Below, in pieces: positions 1-8,263 of a DNA stretch of 64,000 nucleotides. The notes under the pieces were generated by a model, which was not told the DNA's origin, did not search any database, and worked only from the letters and a program-made list of their open reading frames with translations. The stretch lies in the NCBI RefSeq assembly GCF_900109265.1, contig NZ_FNZM01000022.1, forward strand, positions 1 to 64,000, given 5' to 3'. A program made the position numbers and the translations under genes. This stretch comes from Paraburkholderia tropica (GTDB taxonomy: Bacteria > Pseudomonadota > Gammaproteobacteria > Burkholderiales > Burkholderiaceae). Numbering within the stretch: the stretch's first letter is position 1; the number at the start of each line of letters is the position of its first letter.

Positions 1-314
1 TCCGGATAGATATCGCAGACGCGGCGCACGAGGTTGTTCGACACTTCGGCCCATTCGAGGCTGGTGCGCTCGTTGCCGAGGTGATGGCTCATCAGGCCGG
101 CGATCGGCGAGAACAGCGTGAGGTCGCCGCCGCGCTCTTTTTGCAGGCGCAACTGGCCGTTGCCGACGCCTTCGCGGATTTCGTCGTCGCTCACGTGCGC
201 GCCCGAAAGCGGCGGCGCGTTGGCCGGGTCGTTGGCGGCGGCGATCTGCTTCGCGCGCCAGTCGCGGAACGAAGCGGGAACGGTCGTGAAGTGACCGTGG
301 CAATCGATGATCAT
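1..314 (-). CDS. 4-oxalomesaconate hydratase-like amidohydrolase (5' part only)
   Basis: Partial gene. The start codon and about 104 residues are inside the window and the rest runs off the left edge. The protein opens MIIDCHGHFTT, which carries the HxH metal-binding motif of strand beta-1 in amidohydrolase family 2. The following residues resemble LigJ-type 4-oxalomesaconate hydratases, which act in the protocatechuate 4,5-cleavage pathway; that match is from memory of the family. The gene lies 71 bp downstream of a 4,5-dihydroxyphthalate decarboxylase-like gene on the same strand, so the two are probably co-transcribed and serve phthalate or protocatechuate breakdown. The ribosome binding site is weak (GGAAC). 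Without the C-terminal metal ligands the exact reaction cannot be confirmed. Confidence 0.75.
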   Translation of the reverse strand, partial: MIIDCHGHFTTVPASFRDWRAKQIAAANDPANAPPLSGAHVSDDEIREGVGNGQLRLQKERGGDLTLFSPIAGLMSHHLGNERTSLEWAEVSNNLVRRVCDIYP

Positions 315-385
315 GTTGGGTTCCGTCCGGAAATCTGGGGCGTACGCGCGTGGAGCGCGTACTCAGCTAGCATCAGGCGCGAGGC

Positions 386-1357
386 TTACACGCGCGGATC
401 GACGAACAGCTCGTCCATGGCCATGCGGCGCGGCGTGAGGCCCTGCTTGAACGCCGTGGCTTCGAGCGCCTCGATGGTCTTGCGGTTTTCCTCGATGCCG
501 TACGGCAGCGGGTCGTGACCGACGATCTTGCGCAGTTCCAGATACTTCTTGTTCTTCTTGTCGTTCAGTTCACCCGCGTCGAGCTTCGCGAGCCAGTCCT
601 TCTTCGCCTTGTCGAAAGCGTCGTAGATCGACTTGGCGACCCACGGATGTTCGGCGAGCACCGAATCCTTCACGACGATCGTGCCGTGCATCGGATAGAC
701 GCCCGTGCGTGCGTAGTATTCGGCTTCGAGTTCGGTGGCGTTCGGCAGCAGATCCGGGTAATCGGCTTCGACTTCCTTCCAGCCGCCCGTCGGGTCGCCG
801 GTGCGGCCGATGCCTGCGTTGCCGTGGAAGCCTGCGACGAGTTCGCCCTTGGCCATCATCTCGGCGAGCGAGGTGCCGGCCGGCGTGTGGATGACGTTCG
901 AGGGCAGCTTCAGTTGCGTGACGTGTTCTTCGTCGTCGACGACCCAGGTGACCTTCGAGGTGTCGAGGCCGAATTCGTCGATCAGCACCTGGCGCGTCCA
1001 CACGCCCGTCGTCACCGAGTAGGCGCGCACGCCGACCTTCTTGCCTTCGAGATCCTTCGGCGTCTTGATGCCCGCGTCAGGGCGCACCAGCAGGCCCTCG
1101 TGATGGAAGCGGCGCACCACGAAGATCGGCAGCGCGACGAAGGGAGCGCCATAGGCGCGCGCGATGATGTAGGTGGTGGGTGCCAGTTCGCAGACATCGA
1201 ATTCCACGTCGCGGACCATGCGGCGGAAAGCGCCGATCTGCGGCTGGACGGTGATGAACTCAGCGTCGACGCCTTCGATGGGGATCGAGCCGTCGCGGAT
1301 TGCAGCCGTGTGCGGGTGGTCGGCGATGGCGAGCGTCAGGTGGACTTTCTTGGTCAA
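386..1357 (-). CDS. 4,5-dihydroxyphthalate decarboxylase-like protein
   Basis: A 323-residue protein with a type-2 periplasmic-binding-protein fold but no signal peptide, so it is probably cytoplasmic. The pattern (LTLAIADHPHTAAIRDG at the N-terminus, a central VGVRAYSVTTGVW segment, a FHGNAGIGR loop) is that of the family holding Pht5, the 4,5-dihydroxyphthalate decarboxylase that makes protocatechuate. The start is a TTG at 1357 preceded by GGAG with 6 nt spacing; no ATG is better placed. Its neighbours are a LigJ-like hydratase downstream and, across a repeat element, a LysR gene upstream. Family members are also annotated as NMT1/ABC substrate-binding-like proteins, so the substrate is uncertain. 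Confidence 0.72.
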   Translation of the reverse strand: MTKKVHLTLAIADHPHTAAIRDGSIPIEGVDAEFITVQPQIGAFRRMVRDVEFDVCELAPTTYIIARAYGAPFVALPIFVVRRFHHEGLLVRPDAGIKTPKDLEGKKVGVRAYSVTTGVWTRQVLIDEFGLDTSKVTWVVDDEEHVTQLKLPSNVIHTPAGTSLAEMMAKGELVAGFHGNAGIGRTGDPTGGWKEVEADYPDLLPNATELEAEYYARTGVYPMHGTIVVKDSVLAEHPWVAKSIYDAFDKAKKDWLAKLDAGELNDKKNKKYLELRKIVGHDPLPYGIEENRKTIEALEATAFKQGLTPRRMAMDELFVDPRV

Positions 1358-1530
1358 TTGAGTCTCCGTTGGAGTTAGGTGTCGGGCTGCGCGTGCTGGT
1401 TTGGTTCGCTTGCCCTTTTTGCGCGATCCTGCGTTGGTGGAATCATCTTGCTATGCGGCGGTTACGTCTATTGAATTAACCTGCGGGGGGGTTAACTGTT
1501 TGGTAAAGGCCCAGCTGGGCTGGTGTTTTT

Positions 1531-1568
1531 GGGGGGGCTTTTTTGGGTTTTTTTGGGTGGGTTGAGGG
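1531..1568 (+). other. Candidate G-quadruplex motif
   Basis: Five G-runs (G7, G3, G3, G3, G3) are separated by loops of 7, 7, 1 and 4 nt, which meets the usual G3+N1-7 rule. They lie in a G/T-rich tract between the start of the decarboxylase-like gene and the inverted-repeat element. Whether it folds is unknown. Confidence 0.4.
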
Positions 1569-1625
1569 TTTGGTTATAGGGCGCTTTTTTGGGGCTGGCT
1601 CTTGGTGGGGTTTTTGCGCTTTGCG

Positions 1626-1735
1626 TTGAATCCTGTTTTCGTGGCGGTATGCTCGCGTTGCCCCTGTGCGGGGCGGCACCTACTTTTCTTTGCAGCGGCA
1701 AAGAAAAGTAGGCAAAAGAAAGCCGCTCACACCGC
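1626..1735 (+). repeat. Left inverted arm of palindromic element
   Basis: This is the mirror image of 2054-2163. It begins TTGAATCCTG and contains the 15-bp-stem hairpin at 1679-1712. Confidence 0.85.
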
Positions 1736-2053
1736 TAATGCTTCGCCGTGTTTCACTCGCCCTCCCTCGGAGTGGTGCAGGAGCATCCGTCACCCCGCGC
1801 CCTCACACGAAGTGACAAGGCTCTCTCACATCCCGTTGCGCGCAAAGCGCGCAACGGCCGGGTATGCATGGGAAACCAAGGGTACTCATTGATTTTTCGG
1901 GGCACTCGCAAACCTCCGGTTTGCTGCCATGCCCGACGGGGCGCGAAGCGCCCCCGGATGAATGACGGCTTTGTCACTGAGTTAAGTGGTGCGAGGTGCC
2001 GGATGCTCCGGAACCACTACCTGCGAAGGTGCGGGGTGAACGGCGTCACACTG

Positions 2054-2163
2054 GCGGTTTGAGCGGCTTTCTTTTGCCTACTTTTCTTTGCCGCTGCAAA
2101 GAAAAGTAGGTGCCGCCCCGCACAGGGGCAACGCCTGCATACCGCCACGAAAACAGGATTCAA
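2054..2163 (-). repeat. Right inverted arm of palindromic element
   Basis: Inverted copy of 1626-1735, differing at three positions, with its own 15-bp-stem hairpin at 2077-2110. Confidence 0.85.
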
Positions 2164-2189
2164 CAACCAAAAAAAAACAAACCCAAAAA

Positions 2190-3161
2190 TCAGACACCAG
2201 CATGCGCCCGAACAAGCCCCCGACTCCCCTCCCCCTTAAGCCTCTCAGCCACCTCCCCCAAACAATCCACCATCAACATCGCACTAGGCGTAAGCCCCCG
2301 ATTCCGATTCCACAACACCCCGGCGGGCCGCAACAACCTGGGCAAACTCAACGGCAACGTATGCAAAGGCTGCGCCGAATCCCCAGCCGGCGTCCCGGCC
2401 ATCACCGCGATAAAGTCGGAAATCTGCAAATGCGCCCGCGCCACATGCACTGAAAGCGTCTCGATGTAGTTATTGGTCAACGGCACATCATGCGCTTCGA
2501 GCGCCCGCTCCAAAGGATCCCGCAATATCGACCCAAGCGGCGGCAATATCCACGGAAACGGCCGCAAATCGGCCCACGTCACCGTCTTGCGCCGTGCAAG
2601 CGGATGATGCCGCCCGGTCATCAACGTAACCGGCTCCTCGATCAGTTCCTTCTCTTCGAAACTGCCAAGCGTATCCGGCGGCGGCAAACGCCCCACCACC
2701 AGATCGAGCCGTCCCTGCCAAAGCTCGGGCAGCAGCGACGCCGTCGTGCCCTCCGTCACCATCACATTCGTGCCAGGCGAACGCTGCTTCAACAAAATGA
2801 GCGCCTGCGGCAATAACACCGAGGCCGAAGCCGGCAACATGCCGATATGAATCTTCCCTTCGGTTCCCGAACTCAGCGCCTTCAATTCATCGCGCGCCTG
2901 ATGCAGAATCGTCAGCATTTCGCGCGCGTGGCGAATCAGGCAATCGCCATATTGCGTCGGCACGAGCCCTTGCGCCGTGCGCGAGAAGAGCGTCAATCCT
3001 ATGCCGCGTTCGAGTTCGGCCAGAGACTTCGACACAGCCGGCACCGTCACGTGCGTAACGTCAGCCACCTGAGTCAGATTGCGGTAAGTGTCGATCGTCA
3101 CCAGCAGGCGCAGATGCCGCGCCTTCAGGTTGATCTGCAGGTACCAGTCGAGTGCGGACAC
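2190..3161 (-). CDS. LysR-family transcriptional regulator (copy 1)
   Basis: A 323-residue regulator with an N-terminal winged helix-turn-helix (about residues 10-70, with LTQVADVTHVTVPAVSKSLA as the recognition region) and a LysR effector-binding domain (about 95-305). The start is a GTG at 3161 preceded by GGAGG at 8 nt. It aligns with the ATG start of its near-duplicate at 8264-9226, which shares long identical stretches such as DWYLQINLKARHL. The two copies bracket the Tct transporter cluster, so they probably control it in response to an organic or aromatic acid. The effector is unknown. It resembles GbpR/PcaQ-type LysR proteins in its N-terminal region. Confidence 0.88.
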   Translation of the reverse strand: MSALDWYLQINLKARHLRLLVTIDTYRNLTQVADVTHVTVPAVSKSLAELERGIGLTLFSRTAQGLVPTQYGDCLIRHAREMLTILHQARDELKALSSGTEGKIHIGMLPASASVLLPQALILLKQRSPGTNVMVTEGTTASLLPELWQGRLDLVVGRLPPPDTLGSFEEKELIEEPVTLMTGRHHPLARRKTVTWADLRPFPWILPPLGSILRDPLERALEAHDVPLTNNYIETLSVHVARAHLQISDFIAVMAGTPAGDSAQPLHTLPLSLPRLLRPAGVLWNRNRGLTPSAMLMVDCLGEVAERLKGEGSRGLVRAHAGV

Positions 3162-3258
3162 GTAGCGGTCCTCCGCGGTTTCACCATCGCTTGCGGGCAA
3201 TATGCACAGGCAGCGGCGCAGTCATCTCTGCACGCCGCTGCACAGGCCTTCGTATCAA

Positions 3259-3789
3259 TCATTCCTTGGGTTCGAGCGCGTGCAGCGTCATGCCCAGAGA
3301 AATCGACGTGAAATAGCCCACCGTCACCAGCAGCTCTGCGATCACGGCACGGCCCAGCACTGAGTCGTAGCGCGCAAAACGCGCGTCGTCGATCTGTGCG
3401 CCTGCAAGAATGTCACTCACCGCGTCGCAGACGAGTCCAAAGCGGTCTTCGCCGACTTTCGGACGGCGTTTCTCCACGATCGCATTGACCACCGCTTCCG
3501 GCACGCCCGATTTCAACGCATGCCGCCGATGATTCGCAATCACATAAGGCGAATTCCAGAAGACCGCCGTCGCGAGAATGGCCACTTCGCTTTCCGCTTC
3601 GCTCAACACCGGCGAGCGGTCGACGTGCGTGCCGATAATCTCCATGCCCGCCGCGAGATTCGGGTTATGCAGCCAGATGTTGAACGGCGTGGGAATGCGT
3701 CCGCGCCCTTCGCCCAGACGCGCAATCACTTTCTTCTGCTCGTCCGACGCCTGCTCCGGGTCGATGCATTCGAGTCGGTTTTTCGTCAT
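3259..3789 (-). CDS. Carboxymuconolactone decarboxylase-family protein
   Basis: A 176-residue all-helical protein of the CMD/AhpD superfamily, with the typical segment AILATAVFWNSPYVIANHRRHA. It lacks the CxxC pair of AhpD-type alkylhydroperoxidases, so a decarboxylase or lactone-related role is more plausible than peroxide reduction. The start at 3789 (MTKNRLE) has AAGGA at 6 nt; an upstream in-frame start five codons earlier has no better site. It lies 46 bp downstream of the TctA-like permease gene on the same strand and is probably the last gene of that operon. The substrate cannot be read from the sequence. Confidence 0.78.
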   Translation of the reverse strand: MTKNRLECIDPEQASDEQKKVIARLGEGRGRIPTPFNIWLHNPNLAAGMEIIGTHVDRSPVLSEAESEVAILATAVFWNSPYVIANHRRHALKSGVPEAVVNAIVEKRRPKVGEDRFGLVCDAVSDILAGAQIDDARFARYDSVLGRAVIAELLVTVGYFTSISLGMTLHALEPKE

Positions 3790-3835
3790 GGTATGTCCTT
3801 GCACTATGCGTCGCGCTTGCCAAGAGCGCGCGAAT

Positions 3836-5842
3836 TCAGAAAAGGCTGCTCGGCCAGGGAATATGGATGATCTGATCGAACACGCCGTAAATAAGCGCCG
3901 TCACGCAGGCTGCGAGTATCAAACTCAGCTTCCACGACTCGCGTCCTTCGAGACGCATATACGCCACGATCACGATCGGCACCGTGGGAATCATGCCGAT
4001 CAGCGACATGCAGACGAGAAACGCCACGAACCAGCCGAAGAATTTCGCCGCGCGCCTCAGCGTCACACTGTTCGGCAATATTTCACCGTGATCGCCCGAG
4101 ACATCCATGTGAATGCCGCCGCCCGCGCCTGCCGCGCCCGTCTTCGCCGGCACGAAAAAGACCTTGTAAAGCAGGCTCGTCGATCCCGCGATCACGAGAA
4201 TGCTCGCGATCACCGTCGGGCCGATACGCGCCATCAGCAGCCAGCTTTGCGACGTCACCAGCATGTACGCGCCAATGCCGATAAAGAACACGTAAGCGAG
4301 ATCCTCGAGCTTGAATGCGATCTTTCCGCTCGGGCGCATGCGTGCGAGTTCGCCGCTGCGCAGCGCGTTGAATAGCGGCCGGAAGAACACCAGCGCGGCC
4401 AGCGCGAGCAGCACCATCACGACCGGTCGCGTCACCCAGTCAGTGCCGTAGCGCACGAAGGAGATGGTCATATAGCGCTCCATCAGCACGCCCAGCACAA
4501 GGCCGAGAATCACCGGCGGACGCGCCCACTTCAAGCGCTTCATCGTCCAGCCGATCACACCCGCGATCAGCAGCACAAAGAGATCGCCCCAGCTACGCGA
4601 GCCCTGAAACGCGCCCACGTAAATGATCGGCATGATGACGGGCAGAATCAGCGTGTAGCGCAGCGTCGAAATGCGTGCGAACTGGCCGCTTAGCAAAAAG
4701 CACAGCCCTGCGCCGAAGATATTCGCGAGCGCAATCGACCACACCATCGAATAGGTGAAGTCGAGGTGCTTGGTCAGCATGTCGGGGCCGGGAATGAAGC
4801 CGTGCACCATCATCGCGCCGAGCAGAATGGCCTGCGCCGCGCCGCCCGGTACGCCGAACGACAGCATCGGCACGAGGCTGCCGCCTTCGCGTGCGTTATT
4901 GGCCGCTTCGGGGGCGATCACGCCACGCACGTCGCCGGTGGTGAAGGTCAGCTTCGCGTTCTTCGAAGTCTGCAGCGCATGGCCGTACGCAATCCAGTCC
5001 GTCACCGCGCCGGTAATGCCCGGCACCACGCCGAGTAGCGCGCCCAGACCGCCGCAACGCAGGACCAGAAACCAGTTTCGCAGACTGTCGATCACGCCCT
5101 GGCGCATGCCTTCGCGCGAGCTGAATTGCACGTTCTCCGCAATCGCCGTGCGTCGAATCGCGAGTTCGCACAATTCCGGCAGCGCGAAAATGCCGAGAAT
5201 GATCGGCACCAGCGGAATGCCATCTTGCAGATACAGAATGCCGCCGGTCCAGCGCATTTGTCCCGTTTCGACATTCGTGCCGATCATGCCGACCAGAATG
5301 CCGAAGCATGCCGCCACCACGCCGCGCAACGGCGCGTTGCCCGAGAGCGCCGCGACCATCGATACGCCGAAGATCGTCAGCCCCAACATTTCCGGCGTGC
5401 CGATCGACAGCACGAACGGACGCACCAGCGGCAGCGACACCGCCAGCATGAGCGCGCCGATCAAACCGCCAAGCAGCGAGGACGTATAGCACGCACTCAA
5501 CGCGCGCGAGGCTTCGCCGCGTTTCGTCATCGGCAGGCCGTCGAGCACCGTCGCCTGCGAGGCCGCGTGACCCGGCACGCCGAACAGCACGGCCGGAATC
5601 ACGTCCGATGTCGTGATGACCGACGCCATACCGAGCAGCATCGCGAAGGCGGCGTACGGGTCCATCGTGTACGTGAACGGCACGAGCAAGGCAAAGCCCG
5701 TCAAGCCGCCGATGCCGGGCAGCAAACCAATCGCGAGGCCGACCATCACGCCAAAGACGAGAAAGATCAGTCGGTTGAATTGCAGTATCGTCGACAGCGC
5801 ATGGCCTGCTGCCATTAACGTTGCGTCGTTGAAAAATTCCAT
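3836..5842 (-). CDS. Tripartite tricarboxylate transporter permease, TctA-TctB fusion
   Basis: A 668-residue inner-membrane protein. Residues 1 to about 500 form a TctA-type permease with the family hallmarks LLPGIGGLTGFALLVPFTY near the N-terminus, VPGITGAVTDW and FGVPGGAAQAILLGA. After a loop, residues about 515-668 add four more hydrophobic segments that look like the small TctB subunit, normally a separate gene. With the TctC protein encoded upstream (6932-7972) this makes a complete secondary transporter for a carboxylic acid. An amidohydrolase gene lies between the two transporter genes, suggesting the imported compound is its substrate or a precursor. The substrate is unknown. Confidence 0.9.
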   Translation of the reverse strand: MEFFNDATLMAAGHALSTILQFNRLIFLVFGVMVGLAIGLLPGIGGLTGFALLVPFTYTMDPYAAFAMLLGMASVITTSDVIPAVLFGVPGHAASQATVLDGLPMTKRGEASRALSACYTSSLLGGLIGALMLAVSLPLVRPFVLSIGTPEMLGLTIFGVSMVAALSGNAPLRGVVAACFGILVGMIGTNVETGQMRWTGGILYLQDGIPLVPIILGIFALPELCELAIRRTAIAENVQFSSREGMRQGVIDSLRNWFLVLRCGGLGALLGVVPGITGAVTDWIAYGHALQTSKNAKLTFTTGDVRGVIAPEAANNAREGGSLVPMLSFGVPGGAAQAILLGAMMVHGFIPGPDMLTKHLDFTYSMVWSIALANIFGAGLCFLLSGQFARISTLRYTLILPVIMPIIYVGAFQGSRSWGDLFVLLIAGVIGWTMKRLKWARPPVILGLVLGVLMERYMTISFVRYGTDWVTRPVVMVLLALAALVFFRPLFNALRSGELARMRPSGKIAFKLEDLAYVFFIGIGAYMLVTSQSWLLMARIGPTVIASILVIAGSTSLLYKVFFVPAKTGAAGAGGGIHMDVSGDHGEILPNSVTLRRAAKFFGWFVAFLVCMSLIGMIPTVPIVIVAYMRLEGRESWKLSLILAACVTALIYGVFDQIIHIPWPSSLF

Positions 5843-5959
5843 GCGTCATCCCGATGAAAGAGCCCGCACGGCCCGCGTGATTCACGCCCAGGCCGCGCTG
5901 TGAAGATCGAGCAAATCGAAGCGCGGATAGCCGCCTCGACCGTCGAGATCACGACGAAT

Positions 5960-6814
5960 TCAGCCAGCCAGCTGCGGATACAGCACCTTCGCCGTGCGGC
6001 CCCAGACCCACGCGCGCTCCTCGTCGCTCAGCGCCGCGAAACACGCATTGCCCTGCTCGATCAGCGTCTTCAGCGGACCCGCCGAAGCGGGGTAATTCGA
6101 GCCGAACGCCAGATGGTCCGCGCCAAACACCTTCACCAGATGCGGGAAAAACGCGTCAGCGCCGCCCGGCGAATTCTGCGCGATATCGAACGTGCGCGGC
6201 GTGATTTTCAAATACACGTTGTCGTATTTCGCGAGCGCGAACAGATCGGTGCAACGCGCATACGGCGGACCGTCTTCGAGATCGGGACGGCCGCAATGAT
6301 CGAGCGCGATCTTCACGGACGGAAAGCGCTGCGCCAGTTGCGCCACCATCGACAAACCCTCGGGCGTCGTCTGCACGACCATCGTCATGCCGATTTCCGC
6401 GCAGCGCTCCCAGATCGGAAACGTCGCCGGATTCACGAGCCAGCTACCGTCGCTTTGATGCGTCGCGCCGCCCGTGAACAGGCGAATGCCGCCCATGCCG
6501 TTCGCGAGCCAATGATCGAAGGTCTTGAGCGCATCCGGCGCGAGCAGATCGAACGAATACACGCCGGTAAAACGCTTCGGGTCTTGCGCCACGCTGTCGG
6601 CCACATAGGCGTTGTTGTGGCCGTACGTGGTCGACGAATGCACGATAGCGGCCTTGGCCACGCCCGCTTCATCCATTTCGGCGATCATCTGCTCGAACGT
6701 GACCGGACGCGTCGCCGACCATTTCGAGCGATGACCGCTTTGCGGCGCAATCGGATAACGAACCGTATCGGTCGAAATGATATGCGGATGAATGTCGATG
6801 ATTTCGTGTGTCAT
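5960..6814 (-). CDS. Amidohydrolase family 2 protein (2-pyrone-4,6-dicarboxylate lactonase-like fold)
   Basis: A 284-residue TIM-barrel metal-dependent hydrolase. The N-terminal DIHPHI supplies the HxH motif, a later KIALDHCGRPD segment carries the beta-6 histidine, and the C-terminal segment reads FGSNYP. The position often occupied by a catalytic Asp (FGSDWP) is Asn here; some amidohydrolase-2 subfamilies share that form. The start at 6814 (MTHEIID) is preceded by GAGAGG at 8 nt, better than an upstream in-frame start. It sits inside the Tct transporter operon, so it probably hydrolyses a lactone or decarboxylates the imported acid. The exact substrate is not determinable. Confidence 0.8.
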   Translation of the reverse strand: MTHEIIDIHPHIISTDTVRYPIAPQSGHRSKWSATRPVTFEQMIAEMDEAGVAKAAIVHSSTTYGHNNAYVADSVAQDPKRFTGVYSFDLLAPDALKTFDHWLANGMGGIRLFTGGATHQSDGSWLVNPATFPIWERCAEIGMTMVVQTTPEGLSMVAQLAQRFPSVKIALDHCGRPDLEDGPPYARCTDLFALAKYDNVYLKITPRTFDIAQNSPGGADAFFPHLVKVFGADHLAFGSNYPASAGPLKTLIEQGNACFAALSDEERAWVWGRTAKVLYPQLAG

Positions 6815-6888
6815 GCGATGAACCTCTCGGTGATTGACGGTCATTCACCCCGAGGAGGCTCATGACGTACGCGATTCAAATTCGGGTC

Positions 6889-6924
6889 ACGGCCACGCGC
6901 GGTGCGTAACAGGCGCGCGGCCGT
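6889..6924. terminator. Intra-operon hairpin between tctC-like gene and amidohydrolase
   Basis: A 12-bp stem with one mismatch (6889-6900 and 6913-6924) and a 12-nt loop, with no U-run on either side. It may stabilise the upstream tctC-like mRNA or attenuate transcription, which would fit higher expression of the binding protein than of the permease. Confidence 0.4.
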
Positions 6925-6931
6925 GCCGTAA

Positions 6932-7972
6932 TTAATGGGCGCTGAATATCAGCTTGCGGGCGCTCTCGATTTGCGGCGCGGGTGTGGCGTAGAGTTTGCT
7001 GACGATCTGCTCGACCGCATTGCCGTTAATCGGATCGATCGGATAACCCGATTTCTTCATCGCGTCGATAAAATCGGTGTCGACGATCGTTTTGGCAAAT
7101 GCCGTGCGCAGCGCATTCAAACGGTCTTGCGGCACGCCTTCCGGCACGGCAATCGGGCGCCCCGCATCGAACGGCATCAGGAACAGATTGAACAGCGCCT
7201 TCACATTGGGATCGGTGATATAGCTGCTCAGATTGGGCGCGTCGCCAAACGGCGCGGGACTGGTCCAGCCCAGATGCAGCAGCACTTTCATCTTGCCGTT
7301 CGCGAGCAGGCGCACCGGTTCGCCCTGCTGCAAGCCATCGAGCGTCGAGGCCCAGCCGTCCACTTCACCACGCTGCATCGCGAGATACACCTCGCCGCGT
7401 CCGGTATAACCGGGCACGATGCGCATTTTCGCGCCGAGATATTCGTCGAGCAGCGCGGGCAGCGTGCGGTCTTCGTTCGCAAAACCCGTTGCGCCCACAT
7501 ACATCGTCTTCTTCGTGAGATCGTTCATGGACGTCACGCCCGAGCGCGACATCGAGACGATGCAGTATTCGACCTTGTTCAAACTGCCGAGCCAGCGCAC
7601 CTTGCGCGGATCGAAACGGTTCTGGCGCGGATCGAGCAGCGGAATATAGAGGTTATTACGCTGGAGGAAGCCGATCACCGAGCCGTCGTCCGGCTGCCGG
7701 GTTTGCAACGACGCGGCGGCCACCATGCCGCCCGCGCCCACGACGTTCATCACCACCGCGCGCGGTTTGCCGGGAATGTAATTGACGAAGAAGCGCGCGA
7801 ACTGGCGAGCGATGATGTCGGTGGGCGTGCCCGCGTCGGCGCTGACGACGATCGTCAGAATCTTGCCGTGATAAAAGTCTTCGACCGACTGGCCAAATGC
7901 GGGTCCGGTAATCGCCATCGCGGCAATGCCCAGAAGCGCCGCGCACGCACGTATTGCGGTCATCCACTTCAT
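6932..7972 (-). CDS. Tripartite tricarboxylate transporter substrate-binding protein (TctC/Bug family)
   Basis: A 346-residue periplasmic protein. The Sec signal peptide is clear: KWMTAIR, a hydrophobic stretch, then a predicted cut after PAFGQ near residue 28. The mature part begins SVEDFYHGKILTIVVS, the usual Bug-family opening, and contains the PGKPRAVVMNVVGAGG segment typical of the fold. The start has GGAGACAGG upstream. It is the first gene of a minus-strand operon with an amidohydrolase, the TctA-TctB permease and a CMD-family protein. Its promoter region carries a 46-bp element shared with the two porin genes and a separate 8-bp-arm palindrome. Confidence 0.92.
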   Translation of the reverse strand: MKWMTAIRACAALLGIAAMAITGPAFGQSVEDFYHGKILTIVVSADAGTPTDIIARQFARFFVNYIPGKPRAVVMNVVGAGGMVAAASLQTRQPDDGSVIGFLQRNNLYIPLLDPRQNRFDPRKVRWLGSLNKVEYCIVSMSRSGVTSMNDLTKKTMYVGATGFANEDRTLPALLDEYLGAKMRIVPGYTGRGEVYLAMQRGEVDGWASTLDGLQQGEPVRLLANGKMKVLLHLGWTSPAPFGDAPNLSSYITDPNVKALFNLFLMPFDAGRPIAVPEGVPQDRLNALRTAFAKTIVDTDFIDAMKKSGYPIDPINGNAVEQIVSKLYATPAPQIESARKLIFSAH

Positions 7973-8033
7973 GCTCGTACCTGTCTCCGCTCATAGTCCG
8001 CGATTCGCCGTTAGCGGCCTGCATCGCTTTGTC

Positions 8034-8058
8034 TGCGTTCATCGAATTAGTGAACGCA
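8034..8058. promoter_or_regulatory. Palindromic candidate operator upstream of tctC-like gene
   Basis: Perfect 8-bp arms TGCGTTCA and TGAACGCA are separated by 9 nt. The inner TTCA-N9-TGAA fits the T-N11-A core expected of LysR regulators. It lies 62 bp upstream of the tctC-like start and next to a LysR gene. Confidence 0.55.
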
Positions 8059-8085
8059 TTCAAATTCTGCCAGCCCACGGACAGG

Positions 8086-8131
8086 GGTCAATTGAGAAAA
8101 TCGGCCCCGGGTTTGAGCAAACGGTTAAGGC
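8086..8131 (-). promoter_or_regulatory. Shared 46-bp upstream element, copy 1 (tctC-like gene)
   Basis: On the plus strand it reads GGTC, N, ATTGAGAAAA, three variable bases, GCC, seven variable bases, then TGAGCAAACGGTTAAGGC. About 32 of 46 positions are identical to the copies before both porin genes, with identical spacing. It lies 114 bp upstream of the tctC-like start. It is probably a binding site or promoter core for a common regulator. Confidence 0.7.
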
Positions 8132-8263
8132 AAAACGGGAATCAACAGGGCACGCAAAGCGGATCGATACACGAGCGCGGACGCGCAAAGGCGAGCCCGC
8201 TCGAACGGCGGGCGGCAGGATAAACAAGCGGTAAAACGGCGGAAAACCCGCGAAAAACGGGCG

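Larger units (their letters stand above)
1626..2163. repeat. 538-bp palindromic intergenic element with 110-bp inverted terminal arms
   Basis: Two 110-nt arms (1626-1735 and 2054-2163) are inverted copies with only three mismatches by eye. Each arm contains a perfect 15-bp stem hairpin: 1679-1712 and 2077-2110, arms CCTACTTTTCTTTGC and GCAAAGAAAAGTAGG with 4-nt loops. The 318-bp centre holds two more hairpins, at 1833-1857 (10-bp stem) and 1938-1954 (7-bp stem). There is no transposase or convincing gene; short open frames inside it are artefacts. The element sits between the 3' end of a LysR gene and the 5' end of the decarboxylase-like gene and accounts for most of this 832-bp gene-free stretch. 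Similar sequence is dispersed in Burkholderia-group genomes as far as I recall, so it is probably a non-autonomous or BIME-like repeat. Confidence 0.85.

Noticed and set aside
1476..2469. Several overlapping open frames of 60-120 codons in and around the palindromic element
   Set aside because: They translate the inverted arms and hairpins, have low-complexity or Arg/Pro-rich sequence and no ribosome sites. I treat them as repeat artefacts.
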